64,000 nt of DNA from Spiroplasma monobiae MQ-1 (GCF_002865545.1 NZ_CP025543.1:434001-498000); one strand, 5' to 3'. Shown: positions 51,517-62,067, numbered from the stretch's first letter. The notes: a model not told the origin generated them from the sequence alone. Made by a program: numbers and translations.

Positions 51517-53575
51517 GTATTTTAATTGTCTTTTCGCTATTAACTTTATATTTATAACTTGAGTCCCCATTAGTTACATAGGTCTTACATTTATATTTAT
51601 TAAGAGTATCTAATGTTTCTTTGCTTGGGAAATCTAAAGTATTTGATTTGTGTCCTGATATAAAACAAGTTTTTGGTTGAATTACTTTCATGAAAACTTC
51701 AGAAGTACTGGTTTTGCTTCCGTGATGTCCAACTTGTAAAAAGTCCACACCCCCTTTTACCTTATTCAAAAATAATTCATCTTTGATTAATCTGTATTCT
51801 CTAAGTTTTGTTGTGTCACCTGTAAATAATATTTTTTTATTTTTTACTTCTATTAAAGAAACTTGTGAATTATCATTTTCATCTGAATTTCCTAATTCTA
51901 TAAAATTGGTTATATTTAAATCCTTATAATTAAAAGTCTCTTTTAAATGATAGTTATAAAATACATTTTTTAATTTGTATGTATTTGCTACATTTCCTAA
52001 TTGATCAAAATGATCTTGATGGTTATGACTAATAAAAACTGCTTCAATTTTTCTAACACCACTATAAACTAGGTATTGTTCTAAACTTGATTTACTAAAA
52101 CCATTTCCTCTTCCAGCATCAAATAAAATTGTTTTGCCTTTATATTGAAATAAAAAACTGTTTCCATTCCCCACATTTAACATAGTAACCGAAGGACTTA
52201 TTTTAGTAAACTGATTTGATTGCAATATCCAAAAACAATTTAAAGTAAATATAAATATAATTAACTTTTTAATTTTAGTTTTATCAAAACTAAATGAAGT
52301 TATTAATTTAAATAGAACAAAATAACTTATTAAGTAGATAAAATTAAAACTTCCACAAATAGTTGTTAAATTCAAATATGTAAGACCTTTAGAGTAAAAG
52401 TAAAATAATTTATATATTAAATTTAATATATAACTTGAAAACGGAATAAAGAAAAATAAACTAGTTATAAAGCTAAACGTTACTAACGGAATCAATAAAA
52501 CTTCAAATAAAGAACTAAATCAATAAATTTTGTAATTATAAAATATTTGAACAGGAGTAAATACAGCATTAACTATTAAAAAATTATATATAACATTTGT
52601 TGCGGGCTTTTTATTTTTATATTTTTTCAAAAAAATAAAAGCAATAACAGAAAATATAAATCCAATATTAAATATGAATAATGGATTTATAAATAAGCAA
52701 GCAATTCACAAAATAGATAATTTTGTGATTTTTGAAAATTTAAATTTTTTATTTTGTTCAACTCAACCAATGATCAGTAGAATACAAGATTTCAATAAAA
52801 AAAGTTTAAAGTTTAATAGATAACAATAATAGAAAAGAAAAGTTATTGGAATTATTCGATACTTTTTATAATTTTTTCACTTAGCAAATACTTTTTTATT
52901 TAAAATCCCACTCAATAAGTAAACATTCATTCCACTCAAATTAATTAAATAACCTAAAGAATATGAATTTAAATTTTTATAAATCAAACTATTAGTTTTT
53001 TGTTGAAAAAACATCAACTTAGTAAGATTATTTGTAGAATTCACAATTTTAAAGAAAAAATACTGTAGAGATTTTATATTTTTGATTTCAATTACAGCAT
53101 CTATAATTTTGTATTTAACATTTTTGTTAAGAAGATATGAATTAAAATCAAATTCTCAAAAGTTACCTTTAATACTGACTTTTTCAAACTCCCCTACCAG
53201 AGATACAACCTCCCCTACCGATAACTTAAACTCCCCTACCGGTACATAGTAGAGCGAACCAAACTGTCTTATAAGGAAATAATTCGAATTTACCTCTACT
53301 ACCTTATAAAAATTTAAATTGAAGAACTTATTTATATCAAACTTATAAAATAATAAGAATCAAATCAAAAATAAGCTAACAAATATTAAAAAAGGATAAG
53401 ACCTTTTAATTTCTATAGTAAAAATTATTAAAATTATTAAGTAAATTGCAGAACATAAATAAATATTTTCCACTTCCCTACTTAGAGCTATACAAATAAA
53501 AGCTATGAATGTAATTGTAAAATAATTCTTATTAGTAAATCAACTTAGGAATCGCTTTACTATAGAACTCTGCAT
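51500..53575 (-). CDS. comEC: ComEC/Rec2-like DNA uptake channel
   Basis: 691 residues, close to full length for ComEC. An N-terminal membrane pair precedes an OB-fold/DUF4131 region (IKGNFWEFDFNSYLLNKNV). The competence domain has many membrane helices (SYSLGYLINLSGMNVYLLSG matches the HLxxISGxHV-type motif). The C-terminal MBL domain has ISHNHQDHFDQLG, FTGDTTK and VGHHGSKTS intact. In transformable bacteria ComEC passes one DNA strand into the cytoplasm. About 13 TGA Trp codons hide its first 360 residues from standard-code searches. Start ATG 53575 lies inside the upstream gene (44-nt overlap). Confidence 0.9.
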
Positions 53576-54065
53576 TAAATGTTCCTTTATAAATATTTTT
53601 TAACTCATTCATACAATCTTCATATGATTTTTTTTGATCATTAAATATATCAACACTTTTGATTGATACATTCTCACTTACACCTCTAACCAAAAAGAAA
53701 TCTATATCAACATCAAATCTAGATGTCCTTACAACTTCAATATGTTCCTTAGGATAAAAATATATTGTATTGCTCTTATTTAAATTTGTATTTGATTCGA
53801 TATCAAATAAAGTTTCTAAATATTGAAAGCCGCTAGTTTCTAATAATTCTTTAGAATTATTTGTTCCTATATCATTTTTGATTTTGACAGGAAGTAATGT
53901 TTTATTCTCTAATTGAATGTCATATTTCACTTTAAAATAAATGTAGTTTTGATCTACTTCCTCCACTTTTATTTCATCATGATTTGTTATGTTGGCTATA
54001 AAAAGTATAGTCAAACCAATTAAAAGTGAAAATAATAATATTGTAATGTACTTGATTTTTTTCAT
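53532..54065 (-). CDS. Membrane-anchored protein, probable divergent ComEA
   Basis: 177 residues with one N-terminal membrane anchor (YITILLFSLLIGLTILFIA), then an extracellular beta domain. The end VVRTSRFDVDIDFFLVRGVSENV...SYEDCMNELKNIYKGTFNAEFYSKAIPKLI matches, at the same length, the ComEA helix-hairpin-helix pattern of (K-V-N-I-N-T-A...L..I-PGIG....F.S.EDL..V.GIG...). The glycines are partly lost. Position (directly before and overlapping comEC, as comEA is in Bacillus apart from comEB) supports the call. Alternative: an unrelated anchored protein. GAGG before ATG 54065. Confidence 0.5.
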   Translation of the reverse strand: MKKIKYITILLFSLLIGLTILFIANITNHDEIKVEEVDQNYIYFKVKYDIQLENKTLLPVKIKNDIGTNNSKELLETSGFQYLETLFDIESNTNLNKSNTIYFYPKEHIEVVRTSRFDVDIDFFLVRGVSENVSIKSVDIFNDQKKSYEDCMNELKNIYKGTFNAEFYSKAIPKLIY

Positions 54066-54114
54066 ATGATACCTCAAATACATTTATCGATTAAAAAAAT
54101 AAAAGTATTAACTT

Positions 54115-56766
54115 TTATTTTTTTAAATCATTAAGTTTTTCAACTAAAAGATTATGTTGCTTTTTATAATCTTCATATTTATTTTTTTCTTCTTCAACTT
54201 TTTCTACTGCTGCACGTTTAACAAAGTTATCATTAGATAACATCTTTTCACTTCTTTCGATTTCTTTTGAAAGTAAAGTTATTTTTTCTTGAGTCTCCAT
54301 TAAAACTTTTTCTTTATCAAAGAAATCTTTATTAGGAATATCTAAAAAATAATCATTTACAGGAAGTGAAGTAAAATCATTTTCTTCTATAGAATTAATT
54401 GATAAATTACAATTAACAATTTTTTCAATAAATAATTTTATATATTCTATTTCATTATTTAACTCACTTTTAAAAGCTGATTTTGAAATATTTAGATGAG
54501 CATTTAAACTTATTGAGTTCTTAATTATTTGGTTTGCTCTAAACTCTCTTAAGCTAGTTATAATATCAAATATATGTTTAATTGAATCAGTTTTTGAATT
54601 ATATTCTTTTTCTAATCATCTTTCTTTTAAAATTGATGATTCTAAATCAAATGATTGATATATCTCTTCGGTTACAAACGGCATAAATGGATGTAACATA
54701 ATTAAAATGTTTTTTAAAACAAATCCAAGAGTTAATTTACTAAACTCTTTTTGTTCATTTGTAACTAAATCATTTTCTCCAATTTGTGCTTTTGCCAGTT
54801 CGATATATCATGAACAATAGTCATCTCAAATAAAATTATATAAAACTTTTCCTGCAATTGTAAATTCATATTTATCAATTGCTTCTTTAACTTGCTTTTG
54901 AGTATTGGTTAACTTATTTAAAATTCATAAGTCTACTTGATTATTTAATAAGTCAGCTTTTTCAAAAGCAGCATTAAATTCACTGTTAGTAGGAATTTTT
55001 TCAATATTCATCATAACAAATCTTGATGCATTTCAAATTTTGTTAATAAAGTTTCAAGTACTTGTCAACTTCTCTTCACTATATCTTAAGTCTTGGCCTG
55101 GTGATGAATTAGTTAGCAAGAAGTAACGTAATGAGTCAGCTCCATAGTTTTCGATCACATCCATTGGATCAACACCATTTCCAAGTGATTTAGACATTTT
55201 TCTACCTTGCTCATCACGAATAAGTCCATGAATTAAAACATCATTAAATGGTTTTGAGTTTGTAAATTCCAAACTTTGGAAAACCATTCTAGCAACTCAA
55301 AAGAATATAATGTCATAACCAGTTACCATTGTAGAAACAGGGAAGTATCTTTTCATCATCTCTGATTCACTTTCTGAAGTTCAATCCATTGTTGCAAATG
55401 GTCAAAAAGCACTTGAAAATCAAGTGTCAAGAACATCAGGGTCACGAGTTCAATTATTTTCATCACTTGGAGGGTTTATTCCCACATAAACCTCTTTAGT
55501 TTCATTGTGATATCAAGCAGGTATTTGATGACCTCATCACAATTGTCTTGAAATTGTTCAATCATGAGAGTTTTCCATTCATTTATTTAATGTATCATTA
55601 AATCTATTTGGAAAAAAGTTAATAGCATCACTTGATTCTTGTAAATCAAGAACTTGTTTTGCAAGAGGTTCCATTTTAACAAATCATTGATCTGAAATAA
55701 ATGGTTCAACAATGGCATTACTTCTTTCTGAGTAACCAACTTGGTGAGTGATTTCTTCTTTTTTAATAAAAGTTCCCTCTTTTGTTAACTTTTCAATTAA
55801 TTGTTTTCTTGCTTCAAATCTATCTAAACCATTAAACTCTAATGCCTTTTCATTCATAGTTGCATCATCGTTCATAACAACTATTTGTTCTAATTTATGT
55901 TTTAAACCAAGTTCAAAGTCATTGATATCATGAGCTGGAGTACACTTCATAACTCCTGTTCCAAATTCAATTTCAACATACTCATCTGCTATAACAGGTA
56001 TTTCTTGTCCATTTGAGGGGTTTATAACTATTTTTCCGACAAATTTGCTATATCTATCATCATTTGGGTTAACAACCAAACAAACGTCTCCAAACATAGT
56101 CTCAGGGCGTGTTGTAGCTACTTCTAAGAACTGTGATCGATTTTCTTTTAAAGAATACTTGAAATGATACATTCCACCTTGAGTTTCTTTATATATAACC
56201 TCTATATTTGAAAGAGCTGTTTTTTGTTTTGGATCTCAATTTATTATTCTTTTTCCCTTATAAATCAAACCTTTTTTATACATATCAACAAATACATAGT
56301 TAACTATTTTATTCAATTGTTCTGAATAAGTAAATTTCTCTTTTGAGTAATCTAAACTTAAACCAAGTTTAGCTCATTGACTTCTAATAGTTGAAGCATA
56401 TTCTTCTTTTCATTCTCATACCTTTTCAATAAACTTCTCTCTTCCCAAATCATATCTAGAAATACCTTGTTCTCTTAAACGTTCTTCAACTTTTGCTTGT
56501 GTAGCAATTCCAGCATGATCCATTCCAGGTATTCAAACTGTATCAAAACCATTTATTTTTTTAAATCTAATAAGTAAATCTTGTAGGGATCCATCTCAAG
56601 CATGTCCTAAGTGAAGTTTACCAGTAACATTTGGAGGCGGAATAACTATTGAGTAGGCTGGTTTTTTAGAATCCAACTCAGCTTTAAATAATTCTTGTTT
56701 TATTCACATCTCATACTTATTTTTTTCAACATCTAAATGACTATATTTTTTTTCCAACTCTTTCAT
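54115..56766 (-). CDS. valS: Valine-tRNA ligase
   Basis: 883 residues. HIGH motif [17 protein letters not shown], editing (CP1) domain with [10 protein letters not shown] and [17 protein letters not shown] motif [14 protein letters not shown], anticodon domain, and a C-terminal coiled-coil arm ([17 protein letters not shown]...EKLNDLKK). Charges tRNA-Val. Numerous TGA Trp codons. Start [21 protein letters not shown] follows GGAGAAATTGAA. Expression is controlled by the T-box leader upstream. Confidence 0.97.
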
Positions 56767-56788
56767 TTCAATTTCTCCTTTTAATAAA

Positions 56789-56995
56789 AAAATCCTATTT
56801 TTTAATTACTAAATTAAAAAATAGGAACGAATTGTTTGTCAATACGCGGTACCATCCTAATTGGCCATTTAAAGCCCACTCAATTTATAAAATTTTAAAT
56901 ACTTATACAACATTCAAAAGTGATAATTTCTAGTTCACACCACCCACTAGATCTCTGATAATTAACAACAATTTACTCCTTATAAGTTTATTTAC
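56789..56995 (-). ncRNA. T-box riboswitch of valS
   Basis: On the - strand the leader starts near 56995. Stem I base ACTTATA/TATAAGT pairs 56981-56987 with 56901-56907. Inside are GGAGTA, the AGAGA S-turn motif, and an apical GGTG...GAAC loop. GUU (56911-56909) is unpaired just inside the basal helix and is the likely specifier, a valine codon. The T-box sequence AGGATGGTACCGCG is at 56858-56845; its UGGU can pair with the ACCA end of tRNA-Val. A strong terminator (56793-56826, arms of 14 bp, then seven T) ends the leader. Uncharged tRNA-Val should favour read-through. Confidence 0.9.
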
Positions 56996-57001
56996 TTTTT
57001 T

Positions 57002-57007
57002 ATTATA
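57002..57007 (-). promoter_or_regulatory. Extended -10 promoter of the valS T-box leader
   Basis: On the - strand TG-C-TATAAT, just before the T-box start. Upstream lie three TTTGC repeats and no clear -35. Confidence 0.7.
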
Positions 57008-57023
57008 GCAAAGCAAAGCAAAA

Positions 57024-57045
57024 AAATAGCACAAAAGTGCTATTT
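57024..57045 (-). terminator. Terminator upstream of the valS promoter
   Basis: Stem AAATAGCAC / GTGCTATTT with a 4-nt loop and T tract on the - strand; ends the 57153 gene. Confidence 0.8.
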
Positions 57046-57074
57046 AATCTTTAAAGTTCCGACTCAATAAAGAT

Positions 57075-57098
57075 TTATTATTATTATTATTATTATTA
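57075..57098. repeat. (TTA)8 trinucleotide tract
   Basis: Eight uninterrupted TTA units lying between the 57153 gene and its terminator, about 70 bp upstream of the valS -10. Confidence 0.95.
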
Positions 57099-57152
57099 TT
57101 TTACTAATTCATACTATTTTAGATATCTACACTTGTTTTAACTAAGTAAAAA

Positions 57153-57929
57153 TTATTGAACTAGGTTAAAGTGTGGTGGTGTAGTTGATTTTTTAACTTG
57201 TTTTCAAAAATCAGAAAATCTGAATGCAAGAATTGCATATAAGTTATTAGATCTTTCGTTTTGATAAGAAATTTCTTTTAATTCATTTTCAATAACCATT
57301 TCTTCAAATAAAACTTTTTCTAATTTAGCTTCTTTATTTTTTAGAGCTTTTGATATTTTATTAAAGTTTCTATTAATTCTTTTATAATATTTATTCATTG
57401 AAATTTTGAAGATCAAATAAATAAACAACATTATTACTGATGAAAAAATAGCAGTTGTCAATAATAGTGATGTAAAAAAGGCGATTTCCTTATTATTGTT
57501 TAAAACAACTTCAAAAGCACTTCTATTAGTTAATTCATCATATATTCTCATAAAATCTATTCTTAAATCTATATCAAACTTAGATATTTCAACAATAACA
57601 AATATTAAAAATGGTGTCATAGATAATGTAGATTTTATAAATGCATAGATATTAGCTTTCCTCAACATTCATTTTAATGAGTTTACATTTTCTTCACTAA
57701 CATCCAATTTAGTAATGTATTCTTTATATCCCTTAACATATTTAATAACAATGGCTAACATGGCAACAATACCAATTAACATTTTTATTAAAATTAAATA
57801 TTCTGATTTGTATAATGTATTTCTAATATAATCCACTGAAGGCAAAATGAAAAAAACTGCAAATAACATTAAAATTGCACCATAAATTATGAAGTTAGTA
57901 TAATCAATTCTTCTTGCCTTTAATCTCAT
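57153..57929 (-). CDS. Hypothetical four-helix membrane protein
   Basis: 258 residues. Two helices near the start (FIIYGAILMLFAVFFILP, YLILIKMLIGIVAMLAIVI), two in the middle (STLSMTPFLIFVIVEI, FFTSLLLTTAIFSSVIMLFIYLI), and a cytoplasmic helical tail ending PPHFNLVQ. An in-frame TGA at 57669 joins its two halves. No family recognised. Confidence 0.8.
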
Positions 57930-57990
57930 AACTTTTTTCCTTATTAATTAATATTATAAGACTTTAAATTTATATTGCAAATCACAATTT

Positions 57991-58019
57991 AAAAAAGGAC
58001 CTTTAAAAGGTCTTTTTTT
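57991..58019 (-). terminator. Terminator of the Pr6Pr operon
   Basis: Stem GACCTTT / AAAGGTC flanked by A and T runs; overlaps the stop codon of the 58018 gene. Confidence 0.82.
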
Positions 58020-58899
58020 AAATATTAAAGAAGTCCAAAAATATGTGATCATATATTCTTTCAAGTCAGAATAGATTTTTTACTTTTCTTTTTGAAAATT
58101 CTAAAGATGAGCTAGATTCTAATAGATCATAATAGTTTGCCCATATTTTTTTATAATCTTCTAATATGTTTTCATTTAATTTTTGAAGTTTTTCAACCTC
58201 TTTTTGATTTAAATCCTTTTTATTAGTAAAAACAAAAATTCCATTTTTTGAAGTTAAATCATTTTTACTGAAAACCGCATTTAAACAATGTTCTGAAAAT
58301 TTTGCTTCCTCAAATAAAGATTCATTTGAAAAATATTGATTTTTAATTACATTTAAATAATTAGAATCAACACCATCATTTTTTTCTGTTAGTTTTTGAA
58401 ATGAATTCAAGAATGAAGGAACCAAAAGAACGTTAAGCATAGACATTGAAATTGCTTCCAATATTTTGTGTTCCTCTAAGAAACCCTTTAATTCATAATT
58501 AATAAATATAACAGTTATAAAGTTTGCTCCAATAATATAAATTCAAAACCAAATGGGTGTGAACTCCATTGCTCTTTTCGCTTTAAATTTATGACTTTCT
58601 AATTTAACATCATATTCAAAAACATCTATACACCTGAAAAATTTGTTTTTTGCAAATCAGTTAGTGTAAGTAAATTTTAATAATAAGAATAAACATATTG
58701 AAATAATTGAATATGAAATTCATTCAACATCTTTAATGAATAGGTTCAAAACAAATAAAATAAAAGATATACCAAATAAAATTTGCTCAAATAAGAATCA
58801 AAACAACATTATATAATTGGTTTTAAAAAATTTACCAATTATTTTGTTATGCTTCTTTAGTAAATCAATACTATTTTGCTTTTGTTTTTGTTTGCTCAT
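58018..58899 (-). CDS. Hypothetical membrane protein, end of the Pr6Pr operon
   Basis: 293 residues. Two membrane helices at about 30-75 (LFWFLFEQILFGISFILFVLNL, ISYSIISICLFLLLKF), a charged loop, two more near 115-140 (FTPIWFWIYIIGANFITVIFI), then a long cytoplasmic helical domain. Its ATG lies 29 nt inside the preceding Pr6Pr gene. No family recognised. Confidence 0.8.
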
Positions 58900-59773
58900 T
58901 GTTTGCTCAATTATTTCTAATATTACTTGTTTTTGAACCTATATATAAATAAAGACTTCCTAAACCAATGATAATTCCAACAATAATAATAATTGCCATA
59001 AACATTCAGAATAATCCATTATTCAATAATGTTTCTCCCATTTTATCAGACAATGCTTGTTTGTTATGTATTTCTAAAAAGAAATATGGGTAAGCTTGGT
59101 GTTTACGCGCTAAAACAGAATCACCACCATACGCCCTATAAATCATTTCACCTTTTAATAAAGATCCAATTAGGTATATAACCGGATAAATTGCCAGGAA
59201 TAAAAAATCTCTTGAAATAAATTTCTTAAAGTTAAATTCTAATTCTTGTTTCATAAATAATAAGAAATAAACAACTGCAGCAATTGGCCCAAATGTATGT
59301 ACTACCATTTGTTCAACTCATCAAAGAGCTCCAAATTCTTTACCTGTTGCTAATACTTGAGGTAATAACATACCATTAAATATCAAAGCAGTTACAGTAA
59401 TGTAAGTTACAACACTTAATGAAAAAGCCTTTTGTAATAATTTGATTTGACCTTCTTTGTTATGATTTAAGAATCCAACAAACATTCAAACAGCTATTAA
59501 TATATTTGATTGAATTGTAAAGAAACTAAAGAAGTTAATTACATAACCAAAGTAGTCATATCCCAAAATTTCTACTTTACCATCTTCTCCTATTGTATTT
59601 CCATAAATTGTTCAAATACTTGGTGAAGTTGTTCCATCAGAGTTTTTAATATCTTCAGAAATATTGACCATACCTTTTATCAACATTTCTAAAAGAAAAA
59701 TAGTTATCAATAAAGAAAGAGTTAATTTATATCATAATCTTCAATCTTTAAGGTTTTGCTTTGTTATAAACAT
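58871..59773 (-). CDS. Pr6Pr (FAR-17a/AIG1-like) family membrane protein, second copy
   Basis: 300 residues with six membrane helices. Family signature: VVHTFGPIAAVVYFLL, IYPVIYLIGSLLKGEM, then QAYPYFFLEI. It shares with the 6129 gene the segment SFFTIQSNILIAVWMFVGFLNHNK. GGAGA precedes ATG. Compared with copy 1 it has an insert before YPYFF and a longer C-terminus whose tail runs into the next gene. Possible role in lipid ester hydrolysis is known only for eukaryotic relatives. Confidence 0.78.
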
Positions 59774-59830
59774 TATTTTCTCCTCTTTTTCTATATAAAA
59801 AAATTATAGACTAAAATATTCTATAATTTA

Positions 59831-60193
59831 TTATTTTTTAATTGCTTCTTTTTCTGTAAGATCAGATAATTTCTCTATTTTATTTGAAATTATAAAATAG
59901 AATAGACCTCAGTCTAAGGCACTTTTCTTTCTTACTTTAGGTATTTCTTTTCATTCTTTATTAGAGTTTAGAAATGTAAATCCACCAGCTAGAGAAAATA
60001 AAGTGAAAATTGTAATAATTAAAGTTAAAACAGCAAGTCCCAATCATAAAAATGATATTTTATCTTCTAATCTATCAATCATTAATAGCGAAACAAAAAC
60101 ACCACTTAAAACTAATGAGATAAGGAATAAAACCATTGAGCAAACAGCAATTTTAAAAACACTTTGCTTAATTTTTTGAATTTTATTGTCCAT
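59831..60193 (-). CDS. Small two-helix membrane protein, first gene of the Pr6Pr operon
   Basis: 120 residues. Helices VFKIAVCSMVLFLISLVLSGVF and LWLGLAVLTLIITIFTLFSLAG, then a charged tail. Three TGA Trp codons. GAGG precedes ATG; a strong promoter and a perfect palindrome lie upstream, and the Pr6Pr gene follows after 57 bp with no terminator. Confidence 0.78.
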
Positions 60194-60221
60194 ATTTTTT
60201 CCTCATTTTCTAGTTAAATTT

Positions 60222-60250
60222 ATTATAGACTATTTTAAAGCACTTGTCAT
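60222..60250 (-). promoter_or_regulatory. Promoter of the Pr6Pr membrane operon
   Basis: On the - strand ATGACA (60250-60245), 17-bp spacer, TATAAT (60227-60222), 29 bp before the start of the 120-aa gene. Confidence 0.75.
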
Positions 60251-60280
60251 TTTTTATACAACCTCAGGTTGTATAAAAAA
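60250..60280. promoter_or_regulatory. Perfect 31-bp palindrome abutting the -35 box
   Basis: Two 15-bp arms (AGGTTGTATAAAAAA and its exact complement) around one base (C60265). It touches the -35 at base 60250. The T runs are on the outer 5' sides, the reverse of a terminator, so a protein-binding operator is the better reading. Confidence 0.6.
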
Positions 60281-60590
60281 TGTGGGGTATTATTATTGAT
60301 TGTTGAATTAAATAAAATATTAAGTTACTTGATTAAATTAATTATAATACTGGATTTCATTATTTACAATAAGAAAATAATGAAATTTTTAAGTTTTCTC
60401 AATAATCATATCATTATCTATAAAACCTAAATTATATTGATCTTTTTTATCAAGCTAAATGAAGATATTTATTTACTAAATAAAATAATTAAAAAAAACA
60501 AGAAACTAGTCAGTTTTGACTTATTTCTTGTAGAATAATTATTTTATATACTTTTTATAATTAGTAAGTTTTATACTATAATTACCTTAT
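60281..60590. other. Gene-free AT-rich stretch
   Basis: About 310 bp between the palindrome and the end of the exported-protein gene. It holds only the terminator at 60491-60531 and very AT-rich sequence with many short TATTAT-like boxes. I see no ORF of credible length, tRNA or structured RNA. Confidence 0.7.
60491..60531 (-). terminator. Terminator of the 60591 gene
   Basis: Long interrupted stem: outer ACAAGAAA / TTTCTTGT, inner AGTCA / TGACT; followed on the - strand by eight T. Confidence 0.78.
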
Positions 60591-62021
60591 TTAATTATTA
60601 AGGTTTGGTCGATTTCAAGGTAATATACTTTCTTTCCATCCTGCTTTTGGATCATTTGAAACAAAAATTGTAACTCCATGATCACTATTTTCTCTTGCAG
60701 GTCGATAAGTATCAACAAGATCATGTAGACCTCCAGAAAAATGATTTGCAATAGTATCCATTAGAGTGTTAATTAAATAGTCTTTGTATTGTGACTTTCA
60801 TAAATCAAATGTTCCAAATATTGAATTAAAAACTGAAAGTAAAACTTGTTTATCATTCTCAGCTATAAATGTATCATAATGTGCTCACATTACATTTAGT
60901 AATTGGTGATTTATATTTAATGCAAATCAAAAATCAGATGGAGATTTAAATGCAAAACCAAGTTTTGAAAGTCTTCTATTATCTTCTTCAGGTGGTAATT
61001 GTCTTTTTGCTTTCTCAAAGTCTTGCAGAACTTCTCTCTCTGTTTTTATATTAAATAAATTAAAATGATCTCCATAACTAATATCAAAACCAGTGTTTGA
61101 ATTTTTTTGAAGAGCTGTTGCTTTAACTTTAAAATAAATTTGCATTCTAATTGATCCATTTTGAACTATAGCATGATAACTAACATTCATTTCTAATTTA
61201 TTGGCTTTATGATTAACTTTGAAATTATCTGATTGTAAAATAAATGAATGGGTTTCTGAAAGATAATTTGTAGAAAAAACTTTGTTTGTTCATTCCACTG
61301 ATAAAGACTGAGCATATCTTTCTTTTGTTGGAAGTGTGAAATAATAATACATTTCTGCTTCAGGTAAACTAAAATAATCAAAATCACTTTTTATTGTATC
61401 AATATCTCCATATCTATCGTATTTTGGCATGCCAATAGTTGAACGTCAACCATCATCATCTATTTTCTTTTGATTATTTCAATTCATAGCTTCACTTCAA
61501 GGTTGACAATAAGCTGGTATACCAGGTAAATTTTCTGGCAAGTTTCTTCATGAATCAAATATACCATACTGTATTTCCATTCCAGTATATTTTTCATTAA
61601 CTGTTATAAAAAAACCACTTATACTTTTGTTTTCATATTTTAGAGACTCAGTCATAAATGTTTTTGTAATTAACTCCTTAACATGCTCATCATCTTCTTC
61701 TGCGAAACCAGGTATTGTATAATCTAAAAATTTTTGAACTCTATTAAAATTATATCTTCCCGTATCTTCTCTTGTAGCTCAATCATAGTGAGCATTAACA
61801 AGCCATTGATCCACATACATAGTTTTTTTAGGTCATCCAATTTCATTTACACCACTGTCGTAACTATTAAGAAGCTCATCTCCACATGATCTTGCTTCTT
61901 TTAATAATTTATTATTGATACTAGAATTATTAGTATTATTATCTGAGATGCTGCTTGCAATAGATAAAGGCACGGTGGCTCCTATTATTGCTATCCCAAA
62001 TAGATTTAAAATACTTTTCAT
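60591..62021 (-). CDS. Secreted protein sharing a leader with the 62211 gene
   Basis: 476 residues. Signal peptide MKSILNLFGIAIIGATVPLSIASS without a lipobox Cys, so it is probably cleaved by signal peptidase I and secreted or left anchored. The mature part is Trp/Tyr-rich (at least a dozen TGA Trp) with many polar and acidic residues; ENSDHGVTIFVSNDPKAGW closes it. No family recognised. ATG 62021 follows GAAAGGAAAG in the shared leader; TATAAT at 62089-62084 is a probable -10. Confidence 0.8.
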
Positions 62022-62024
62022 ATC

Positions 62025-62067
62025 TTTCCTTTCTTTCAACTACCCACCCTACCAACCTTAATTGATA
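62025..62067 (-). repeat. Shared 43-nt G-rich leader, copy 1
   Basis: Identical or nearly so to 63001-63043. On the - strand it reads through AATTAAGG and the G-rich core GGTTGGTAGGGTGGG, then GTTGAAAGAAAGG, ending at the ribosome site directly before the ATG. It lies in the 5' untranslated region. Confidence 0.88.

Noticed and set aside
51500-53575. comEC looks truncated to about 330 aa in standard-code reading
   Set aside because: In-frame TGA codons encode Trp here; the frame continues to an ATG at 53575 with full ComEC domains, so it is not a pseudogene.
57153-57929. Apparently two small adjacent genes
   Set aside because: They are one frame joined by a TGA (Trp) at 57669.
60250-60280. 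Palindrome read as a rho-independent terminator
   Set aside because: The T run is on the 5' side and A run on the 3' side on both strands, and the stem would have a one-base loop.
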